DNA of 28,816 nucleotides from L227-5C sp038209275 (GTDB lineage: Bacteria; Chloroflexota; Chloroflexia; Chloroheliales; Chloroheliaceae). Positions 14,721-20,537 of this stretch are shown one piece after another. Positions within the stretch are counted from its first letter, which is position 1; each line of letters starts with the position of its first letter. The position numbers and the translations under genes are program-made. The notes beneath the pieces are model-generated. The model did no database searches and was not told the origin of the DNA. It saw only the letters and a list, made by a program, of their open reading frames with translations. Where the stretch lies: the NCBI GenBank assembly GCA_038209275.1, contig JBBQXW010000056.1, positions 1 to 28,816 of the forward strand. The letters run 5' to 3'.

Positions 14721-16166
14721 ATGGGCCTCAATTCAAAATTCAAAATTCAAAATTCAAAATTATTGGTGATTTTCTTGTTGTTGAGTTTGTGGTTGGCGGG
14801 GTGTAGCGAAACTAGACCGACGGGACAGGCAACCACAACGACAGGTGCGCCAACCGCTACTGCCACTAAACTAAGTGAGATACCCGCACCTTCGACTCTT
14901 TCTCCGGCGGTACAGGCAACCCTGATTGCCATTGCCGAAATAACTGAGGCTGCTTCCGGGCCGCCAATCTTGCCGCCGGGCGCAATCGCGATAGACGGCA
15001 CGCCTACGCCCACCCCGACGATTGCCCCGCTACCGATAACCGCGATGGCTTTTACGGATTGGTCGCAATTGCCCGCGCCGGAAGGTGAGCCAAAGCTGGC
15101 CCGGCTTATCGGGCAGATAAACAGCCAGGTTGCCGCCGTCCCAACCCCTTCAGTAATTGGGAGTCCTGCATCAAACAAAAAAGCGCCGCTTACCGCGCTG
15201 GCAATTTCGCCGGATAATAATATTGTGGCAATAGCTGACCGGGAACAAATCTGGCTGTGCGATGCCGTGACCGGGCGGGCTTTGCAGGTAATTTATGCAC
15301 CGAGCAACCCCAATTTCGCCGGGCGACCAGGGGAATCGGAGGAACGGGGAGCGGCTTCGCTTGCGTGGTCGAGCGATGGTAAAAAGCTGGCGGCGGGTGG
15401 TTGGCATGGGCAGGTGAGTTTGTGGCGCTGGGAAGCGGCCCAAAAACGGGTGCGACCTGGTCGAAATGTTTTGCAGCCTTATGCCGGAGCCTCTTTCTTT
15501 GGCGATGCGGTGGAGGTAGCTTTCCAGCCAAAAGGCGATTTGCTGGCCGGATTCTCAGCCAGTGGCTCAATTACGGTCTGGGATAGCGAAACGTTGCAAA
15601 CCCGCTCGACTTTTTATTCGCCTTACGCCGGGTATATGAGTTGGTCGCCGGACGGCAAAAGGCTGGTAGATGAGTATTTAAATCTGCACGATTTAGAAGT
15701 TGGGCAGAGCTTTTATCCCGGCGAGAAAGCAATCGTAAGCGACGAACAGCCGCAAGGCATCGCCTGGTCGCCGGACGGCAAACAACTGGCGGTTTCTGCC
15801 GATGGGTTTGAACTGGGTTTGGTTGATGCACCCGCCCCCGGCAAGGGGCGCTTTGTAGAAGGCGAATTAAAGAAGATTGTGCGGTCGCGAACCACTACTG
15901 GCCCGGCCTACGACCATTTCCGCGAAGGACGGCGGGTGGCCTGGTCGCCCGATAACAAGTGGGTAGCGGTAGCGAATATGCCCGCCGCCGGGACAATTTC
16001 GGTCTGGGACAATAGCGGGCGCAAACTATTTACTATAAGTAGTGGCAGCGAAATTTTGACCGGGTTGGCCTGGCCCACCAGCGCCACGATTGTTGCCGCC
16101 GGGTATGATGGCATCACCCGCTTCTGGCAACTAATCAGCCCGCCTCCTATTACACCCGCACCTTAA
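14721..16166 (+). CDS. WD40 beta-propeller lipoprotein
   Basis: 481 residues. It has a lipoprotein signal: basic region with Lys6, Lys8 and Lys13, hydrophobic core LLVIFLLLSLWLAG, and lipobox LAGC with Cys28. A Thr/Ala/Pro-rich low-complexity linker follows to about residue 110. From about 150 to the end there are about seven WD40-like blades, with AWSPDGKQLAVS, AWSSDGKKLAAGG, ITVWDSETLQ, AWSPDNKWVAVA and ISVWDNSGRK type motifs, enough for one propeller. It is predicted as an extracytoplasmic membrane-anchored interaction domain. The start codon is followed at once by the heptamer array 14732-14759, which encodes SKFKIQNSK, that is the basic n-region. The ribosome site is weak (AGAAAG). A downstream GTG at 14764 would remove all positive charge, so the ATG is preferred. 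Confidence 0.85.
   Translation: MGLNSKFKIQNSKLLVIFLLLSLWLAGCSETRPTGQATTTTGAPTATATKLSEIPAPSTLSPAVQATLIAIAEITEAASGPPILPPGAIAIDGTPTPTPTIAPLPITAMAFTDWSQLPAPEGEPKLARLIGQINSQVAAVPTPSVIGSPASNKKAPLTALAISPDNNIVAIADREQIWLCDAVTGRALQVIYAPSNPNFAGRPGESEERGAASLAWSSDGKKLAAGGWHGQVSLWRWEAAQKRVRPGRNVLQPYAGASFFGDAVEVAFQPKGDLLAGFSASGSITVWDSETLQTRSTFYSPYAGYMSWSPDGKRLVDEYLNLHDLEVGQSFYPGEKAIVSDEQPQGIAWSPDGKQLAVSADGFELGLVDAPAPGKGRFVEGELKKIVRSRTTTGPAYDHFREGRRVAWSPDNKWVAVANMPAAGTISVWDNSGRKLFTISSGSEILTGLAWPTSATIVAAGYDGITRFWQLISPPPITPAP
14732..14759. repeat. Heptamer array (TTCAAAA)4 coding for the lipoprotein N-terminus
   Basis: Four identical TTCAAAA units. They lie in the coding sequence of the WD40 lipoprotein (about residues 4-13) and oppose the array at 14589-14616. 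Confidence 0.9.
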
Positions 16167-16281
16167 AACCTATCCCTGTAGTAGGTTAAAGAAGTAAACC
16201 CTGCATTTAGGCGTAAGTTATAGTGCCGCAGGTATATCAAGTTAAGATTAAATAATCTCAAGTCAGTACGCAAGTGAAGCC

Positions 16282-16412
16282 CGCCCTGGAATGAATTCCG
16301 GGCTACGATGCTCAAGTGGTTTGAAAACCACTGGATACGGGGCTACGGCTTTTCGGTAATCAGTGGATTTTAATTCACTTAAGCATCGTAGCCCGGAATT
16401 CATTCCAGGGCG
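16282..16412. repeat. 131-bp element with 52-bp terminal inverted repeats
   Basis: Left arm 16282-16333 (begins CGCCCTGGAATGAATTCCGG) and right arm 16361-16412 match as inverted copies with about six mismatches, around a 27-bp centre. Each arm also holds GGAATGAATTCC, a local palindrome. It sits between the convergent WD40 and miaA genes and may terminate both. It is MITE-like, but no transposase or target duplication was identified. Upstream, 16170-16210 has a decayed GTAG-type stretch only. Confidence 0.8.
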
Positions 16413-16433
16413 GATGAAAATTATAGACTGGTT

Positions 16434-17447
16434 TTAACTCCGTGTTTCTCCGTGCCTCCGTGGTGAATTTCCGTCTTCTGCGGGAACCTGTAGAAATTTG
16501 CTTATTTCTTCGCTGGCTTTTGCTTCTAAATCGGGGTCGGCGGCATCCAGCCATATAATGGAAGGGTCGCGGCGAAACCAGGTATATTGCTGGCGAATAT
16601 AGCGATGGGTCGCGAATTTCATCTTCTCTTTGGCCTCGGCAAGGCTCATTTCAGCCCGCAAATAGGCCGTTATCTGGCTGTAGCCCAGGCTGGTCATAGC
16701 AGGTAAATCGGGGCTGTATCCAGCATCCAACAATTTTTGTACTTCCGCCACCAGCCCACGCTCAAACATTTTCTCGATGCGCTCGTCCGCTCGTTGGTAA
16801 AGCAACGGACGTTCCAAAGTCAGGCCAAGTTTGAGAATATGGTAGGGCGGCGGAGTTTTCCCCTGGGCTTCCGAAAAAAGCCGGCCCGTCGTTCGGTAAA
16901 CTTCCAGCGCTCGAATAATGCGACGAGTGTTATTGGGGATAATGCGCGCCGCCGCTTCGGGGTCGAGTTGCTTTAATTCTGCGTGAAGGGCTTCCGGCCC
17001 ACGCCGGGTCGCTTCGTCTTCCAGAGCTTGCCGCAACTCGCGGGCCGGTTCTACTTTAGGAATTTCCCAGCCATCCGCTAGTGCATTTATGTAAAGTAGC
17101 GTGCCGCCCACTACCATCGGTAATTTGTGGCGGGCTAGAATAGCGTCAATAGTGGCGTAAGCTTGCGCTTGAAAATCCGCCAGGGTAAAATCTTCGTCGG
17201 GGTTTACCACGTCAATCAGGTGATGCGGCACAAGCGCCAGTTCTGCCGGAGAAGGCTTGGCGGTGGCAATATCCATCTGGCGGTAAAGCTGGCGGCTGTC
17301 GACACTAATAACCTCGCCCCCAAACTTCTGCGCCAACTCTAACGCCAACCCGCTTTTCCCCACCGCCGTCGGGCCAGTCAGGATAATTAGTTTTGAGTTT
17401 TGAGTTTTGAGTTTTGAGTTAAATTCAGTGCTTTGCTCAGGATTCAT
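16434..17447 (-). CDS. miaA: tRNA dimethylallyltransferase (MiaA) with repeat-derived termini
   Basis: 337 residues; MiaA adds the dimethylallyl group from DMAPP to N6 of adenosine 37 in tRNAs reading UNN codons. P-loop GPTAVGKS (25-32), DSRQLYRQMDIATAKP (50-65), VPHHLIDVV, the DMAPP/tRNA motif VVGGTLLYI (112-120; GGTLLY where GGTGLY is usual) and the C-terminal QYTWFRRDPSIIWLD are all present. The core equals the usual 300-315 residues. The extra length is repeat-derived. Residues about 9-20 (FNSKLKTQNSKL) come from the heptamer array 17391-17418, and the last 12 (GNSPRRHGETRS) plus the TAA come from an ACACGGAG repeat. The ribosome site is weak (GGG, 5 bases before ATG), and no better start exists downstream before the P-loop. 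Confidence 0.95.
   Translation of the reverse strand: MNPEQSTEFNSKLKTQNSKLIILTGPTAVGKSGLALELAQKFGGEVISVDSRQLYRQMDIATAKPSPAELALVPHHLIDVVNPDEDFTLADFQAQAYATIDAILARHKLPMVVGGTLLYINALADGWEIPKVEPARELRQALEDEATRRGPEALHAELKQLDPEAAARIIPNNTRRIIRALEVYRTTGRLFSEAQGKTPPPYHILKLGLTLERPLLYQRADERIEKMFERGLVAEVQKLLDAGYSPDLPAMTSLGYSQITAYLRAEMSLAEAKEKMKFATHRYIRQQYTWFRRDPSIIWLDAADPDLEAKASEEISKFLQVPAEDGNSPRRHGETRS
16437..16472 (-). repeat. ACACGGAG repeat arm forming the 3' end of miaA
   Basis: On the minus strand it reads TTCACCACGGAGGCACGGAG followed by AAACACGGAG, then TTAA. It encodes the last residues of MiaA. The segment ACGGAGAAACACGGAGTTAA is identical to one at 3449-3468 in the repeat behind the subtilase gene. 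Confidence 0.85.
17391..17418 (-). repeat. Heptamer array (TTTTGAG)4 coding for the MiaA N-terminus
   Basis: Four exact units. Read on the minus strand they encode SKLKTQNSK just before the P-loop region. They are the inverted partner of 17523-17557, 104 bp away. Confidence 0.9.
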
Positions 17448-17471
17448 TTGTACCCATCTATAAATTTAACA

Positions 17472-17513
17472 ACATCTGTGTGCATCTGTGGTTCTCTGTG
17501 TTCATCTGTGTTC
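17472..17513. repeat. CATCTGTG-type dispersed repeat
   Basis: Four related 9-11 base units, CATCTGTGTG, CATCTGTGGTT, CTCTGTGTT, CATCTGTGTT, inside the miaA leader. Related fragments are at 5118-5130 and 23321-23370. Confidence 0.75.
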
Positions 17514-17522
17514 CATCCCAAA

Positions 17523-17557
17523 TTCAAAACTCAAAACTCAAAACTCAAAACTCAAAA
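17523..17557. repeat. Heptamer array (CTCAAAA)5 at the end of the alcohol dehydrogenase gene
   Basis: One TTCAAAA unit and four CTCAAAA units, abutting the stop codon of the dehydrogenase (17558-17560). It is the right arm of a paired element whose left arm is 17391-17418. Confidence 0.9.
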
Positions 17558-18610
17558 CTAACCTTGCGTTACTACTACGCGGATGGGGTTGCCGATTTTG
17601 TCGCGCAGGGTGATAAGGGCTTCGTTAACTTGCTCTAGGGGGAAGGTATGAGTTATAGATGGCGCGAGGTCGAGCCGACCACTGGCGACCAAATCGAGCA
17701 GCACTTTAATATCATTGCGGGACATGCCATACGAGCCTAGCACCTGATAGGCTTTCTGAACGAAAAGCACCTGGGGCGGCAATTGAGCTTTCTCAATACC
17801 AACGCCACAAATCACGGCGCGACCACCAGGACGCAAGCAGCGCGTGGCCTGCTCTACCGTTTTGGCGTAACCCACTAATTCTACCGACATATCAACACCG
17901 CGCCCGCCAGTCATCTGGCGAATCGCTTCGACGGGATTAGTTTCAGAAGCGTTTATCACGTCATCTGCCCCAAACTGGCGCGCCCGTTCCAGCGCATCGT
18001 CGCGCAAATCCACCACGATAATGCGGGAAGCGCCTTCCATTCGCGCAATCTGTACCGCTTGCATTCCCAGGCCACCCGCCCCAAAAAGTGCAATGGTCTC
18101 GCCCGCCCGCAATTTACCAACGCCCGTAATCGCGTGATAGGGAGTCGCTACCGCATCGGTGATGATGGCGGCTTGCTCGTAAGGCACGCCTGTCGGGATG
18201 CGGACTAAATTTTGGGCGGGTACTTTAATATATTCAGCCAGCGCGCCTTCGCCAGTAATTCCCAACCCATAGCCATTTTCGCACAATTCGCTCCGGCCAT
18301 CCATACAGGCAAAACAATTGCCGCACCACGTCCCCGGCACCAGCGCCACCCGGTCTCCCACTTTCCAACCGCTCACTTCCGGCCCGATTTCGGCGACATC
18401 TCCCGCCGGTTCGTGTCCTGGCGTAATCGGCAAATAAGCGGTACGGGCAGTCTTTTCAAAAATAATATGCAAATCCGAGCCGCATAGCCCGCAAGCCCGG
18501 ATTTTGACCAGCACCTCGCCCGGCCCTGGCACAGGCGTTTCAATTCGTTCCAGACTGAGCGGCTTGCCCACCTCATAAAACCGCGCCGCCAGCATCGTTG
18601 CTTCTGCCAC
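17558..18610 (-). CDS. Zinc-dependent medium-chain alcohol dehydrogenase
   Basis: 350 residues. Catalytic zinc ligands: Cys43 in CGLCGSDLH and His66-Glu67 in PGHEPAG. The structural zinc lobe is complete: Cys96, Cys99, Cys102 and Cys110 (CGNCFACMDGRSELC). The Rossmann motif is GAGGLG (177-182), and Asp201 at the end of the second strand (IIVVDLR) points to NAD rather than NADP. It belongs to the threonine/sorbitol/alcohol dehydrogenase branch of the MDR superfamily; the substrate cannot be fixed from sequence. The start is GTG 18610, well supported by AGAAAGGA 9 bases upstream. It lies 38 bp after the HNH gene and 110 bp before miaA, so the minus-strand genes GlsB-like, HNH, ADH and miaA may be one transcript. 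Confidence 0.93.
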   Translation of the reverse strand: MAEATMLAARFYEVGKPLSLERIETPVPGPGEVLVKIRACGLCGSDLHIIFEKTARTAYLPITPGHEPAGDVAEIGPEVSGWKVGDRVALVPGTWCGNCFACMDGRSELCENGYGLGITGEGALAEYIKVPAQNLVRIPTGVPYEQAAIITDAVATPYHAITGVGKLRAGETIALFGAGGLGMQAVQIARMEGASRIIVVDLRDDALERARQFGADDVINASETNPVEAIRQMTGGRGVDMSVELVGYAKTVEQATRCLRPGGRAVICGVGIEKAQLPPQVLFVQKAYQVLGSYGMSRNDIKVLLDLVASGRLDLAPSITHTFPLEQVNEALITLRDKIGNPIRVVVTQG

Positions 18611-18648
18611 GTTTAAAATTCCTTTCTAAACAACCTAAACGACCTTGA

Positions 18649-19140
18649 CTAACCTTTTCGCGCTCCCTTGCCCAGATTACAACTCTGGCAGAGAGTTTGC
18701 AAATTAGAAGGGTCGTTGGTGCCGCCGTGAGCGACTGGCCTTTTGTGGTCTACGTGTAGAGGAGTATCTTTACCACTGGCACCGCACTTGACGCAACGAT
18801 GATTGTCTCTCGTTAAAATATCGTAACGAAGCTTTGCGCCGATAGGTTCTCGTTTGTAAACTGGCTTACTTTTTGAGTCAGCCGAACCAGTTTTTAGGGC
18901 GGAAGGTGTGGCTTTTGAGACAGAAGTGTTGTACATGACTTCCCAACGGCTATTTTCGCTGGCAGGTAAATCGCTTTTACAGGTAGGGCAGTAATAGACG
19001 AATTGGTGGCGCGAATTGTTAACTGATAGCATCGTGCCAACGCCGGGTAATCCTAGCTTAAATTCCTTTTTAGGCACGGGCCGACGTTGTAGCCGACCTT
19101 CCTGGTGGGTACAACTTTGAAACAGCTTGAAAACATCCAT
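18649..19140 (-). CDS. HNH endonuclease-domain protein
   Basis: 163 residues; ATG with AAAGAG upstream. The C-terminal HNH domain (about 103-163) has all landmarks: zinc Cys116 and Cys119 (HRCVKCG), the beta-beta-alpha core LHVDHKRPVAHGG with His132, Asn146 (SNLQTL) and the second zinc pair Cys151/Cys154 (CQSCN). The N-terminal half (about 1-75) has another Cys pair (CPTC, 51-54) and possibly Cys10/His12, suggesting a second zinc site for DNA or protein recognition. This is the small McrA-like type, which can serve in restriction, mobile elements or repair. It is 20 bp from the GlsB-like gene. No methylase or phage neighbours are visible, so the biological role stays open. Confidence 0.85.
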   Translation of the reverse strand: MDVFKLFQSCTHQEGRLQRRPVPKKEFKLGLPGVGTMLSVNNSRHQFVYYCPTCKSDLPASENSRWEVMYNTSVSKATPSALKTGSADSKSKPVYKREPIGAKLRYDILTRDNHRCVKCGASGKDTPLHVDHKRPVAHGGTNDPSNLQTLCQSCNLGKGARKG

Positions 19141-19160
19141 ATTAAATTTGCTCTTTCAGG

Positions 19161-19439
19161 CTAGGAACGTTTGGAGGAAGTGTTGGACAGCAACCGAGAA
19201 ATGGCGATAATAACAACTGCTCCGGCGATAGCGGTCAAAAAGTTACCAATCAGACCCCACGGGCGCAAGCCGATTGCCGGAAGCAGAAAACCACCTACAA
19301 AAGCCCCCGCCACGCCCAGCACCAGATTGGATAAGAGAGACTCGCTGCGCCGTCCCATCACGCTGTTAGCAATAAAACCAGCAGCCAGGCCAATCACCAG
19401 GAAAATTATAATGGTGTTCAAATCGAGATTGATAATCAA
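19161..19439 (-). CDS. GlsB/YeaQ/YmgE-family small membrane protein
   Basis: 92 residues from TTG at 19439. That start is chosen because AAGGAG lies 7 bases upstream; a longer reading from 19481 would put this ribosome site inside the gene. The protein has three hydrophobic segments: TIIIFLVIGLAAGFIAN, a Gly-rich NLVLGVAGAFVGGFLLPAIG and AIAGAVVIIAISRLL. The pattern GLAAGFIANSVMG with MGRR, then LGVAGAFVGGFL, is typical of the transglycosylase-associated protein family (PF04226), tiny stress-related membrane proteins whose function is poorly known. It is probably the first gene of the HNH-ADH-miaA direction. A weak -10 (TATACA) sits just upstream without a good -35. Confidence 0.85.
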   Translation of the reverse strand: MIINLDLNTIIIFLVIGLAAGFIANSVMGRRSESLLSNLVLGVAGAFVGGFLLPAIGLRPWGLIGNFLTAIAGAVVIIAISRLLSNTSSKRS

Positions 19440-19531
19440 GAGATTTCTCCTTGTGTGTATAACAAAACTAAGACTATTCAAGTTGACGGAAGTTACTCCT
19501 CACAATTTACGTAAAAAATAAGCCGGAAGTT

Positions 19532-19960
19532 TCATTTTTTATTAATCAATTTCTTCGCCGCAATCCTCGAAAGCCGGAAAGGTGCTGTTTTCGCGGTGAT
19601 GCAATTTTTGGTTTTGGACATATTCGATGGCGGGTCAAGCAGGCGGGGGCTGACCGAAAAGATGCCGTAGCCGCCTTGCCAGCTAAATTGGGGGATGGTG
19701 TAGCCCAGGTCGTTGTTGAGGTGGTGGCTGCTGCTGCCTTTGATGCGCCGCACAAATTCGGCTACCGCAATACTGGGTGGAATAGAGGTAATAAGATGAA
19801 GATGGTTTTCGATGCCGCCGATAGCCTGTACTTTACATCCAAGACTTTCTACTTTTCCAACAAGGAAACCATAGAGGACAGGTTCAAGCTTGGCGGTAAT
19901 CAGTGGTTGCCGCTCTTTTGTAGCCCAGACAATATGATAGTAGAGCCGCCAGTAGGCCAT
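19532..19960 (-). pseudogene. IS200/IS605-type Y1 transposase (TnpA) broken by a frameshift
   Basis: 142 codons in the main frame. The N-terminal part is a clean Y1 transposase: MAYWRLYYHIVWATKERQPL, then the HuH metal site in ENHLHLI and FSWQGGYGIFSVSPRLLDP. After residue about 110 the frame goes wrong (PSNMSKTKN...). Shifting by one base at about 19629-19634 restores the expected continuation IEYVQNQKLHHRENSTF, which carries the catalytic Tyr of helix D; it then stops at 19542. A CCC run with one lost C explains it (GAC-CCC-GCC-ATC would read DPAIEY). The product therefore lacks the nucleophile and should be inactive, unless frameshifting occurs. AGGA 7 bases before ATG is good. No ends of an insertion sequence were defined, but structured repeats lie directly upstream. 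Confidence 0.85.
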
Positions 19961-20052
19961 CGCTTTATCCTGTTTGATTATTTTGATAAAGTAGAATAGT
20001 TTTGGATATTATAGGGATGGTTGGAGGTTTTGGCAAATTGGTTCGATGGTTG

Positions 20053-20137
20053 GGTGGTTGAGTTGTAGAGAGGTGGTAGGTCACGCTCGGCACTCAAGGC
20101 CGAGCTACGTAGCGTAAGCCCACTGAAGGGGCTGAAA
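20053..20137 (+). repeat. Structured repeat, copy 1
   Basis: 85 bp. Stem I is GCTCGGC (20085-20091) / GCCGAGC (20099-20105). Stem II is AGCCC (20117-20121) / GGGCT (20129-20133). It is the inverted mate of copy 3, making an 85-bp inverted repeat around a 400-bp segment. Confidence 0.85.
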
Positions 20138-20154
20138 TGCCCGGCTGCTTTTGA

Positions 20155-20226
20155 TAGAGAGGTGGTAGGTCACGCTCGGCACTTAAGGCCGAGCTACGTA
20201 GCGTAAGTCCGCTAAAGGGACTAAAA
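20155..20226 (+). repeat. Structured repeat, copy 2
   Basis: 72 bp, direct to copy 1 at an offset of 89 bp. Stem I is unchanged. Stem II is AGTCC / GGACT, a compensatory change relative to AGCCC / GGGCT. Confidence 0.85.
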
Positions 20227-20367
20227 CTCCCTGGTGTCAACAAGATTACCAACTTTTCCAGTGAGTTCTGGTCTGGTAATTTAGCCTCAACCCGCCGGGT
20301 TATGTTGTGCGTCGGTGCCAAGCGGATTTACAATCGAAGCAATTTCTACCACAAACCATCAACCCGA

Positions 20368-20452
20368 TTTCAGCCCCTTTAGTGGGCTTACGCTGTGTAG
20401 CTCGGCCTTGAGTGCCGAGCGTCCATTTCCACCTCTCTACAATTCAACCACC
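20368..20452 (-). repeat. Structured repeat, copy 3 (inverted)
   Basis: Opposite orientation. The 72-bp core (20368-20439) has about eight mismatches to copy 1, mostly in one short segment. Both stems are intact. Similarity continues through GGTGGTTGAATTGTAGAGAG. Confidence 0.85.
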
Positions 20453-20488
20453 AAATTTTCACCTTCACCTATTCCGACCAATAATAGA

Positions 20489-20521
20489 GAGGGGAGCTAA
20501 TTCAATGGATTAACTCCCCTC
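20489..20521 (-). terminator. Terminator of ppdK
   Basis: GAGGGGAGCTAAT (20489-20501) pairs with ATTAACTCCCCTC (20509-20521), 12 of 13. On the minus strand a TCTATTATTGG tail follows. It lies 17 bases past the ppdK stop. Confidence 0.65.
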
Positions 20522-20537
20522 GCTGTTTAGCTTAAAT

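Larger units (their letters stand above)
19961..20537. other. Repeat cluster between tnpA and ppdK
   Basis: 577 bp with no gene. It carries three copies of a structured repeat (20053-20137, 20155-20226 and inverted 20368-20452), a G/T-rich stretch (20015-20060) and the ppdK terminator. 20227-20367 holds nothing I recognise. Confidence 0.7.

Noticed and set aside
17391..17557. Possible CRISPR-like repeat-spacer structure
   Set aside because: The units are contiguous heptamers in two inverted blocks with a single interior, with no regular spacers and no cas genes.
19676..19999. Plus-strand open frame opposite tnpA
   Set aside because: It is the complement of a clear Y1 transposase and has no ribosome site or family resemblance.
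20094..20500. Two short open frames encoding SGLTL.SSALSAER-type peptides
   Set aside because: They are translations of the structured repeats (copies 1-3); the peptide similarity is only the DNA repeat.
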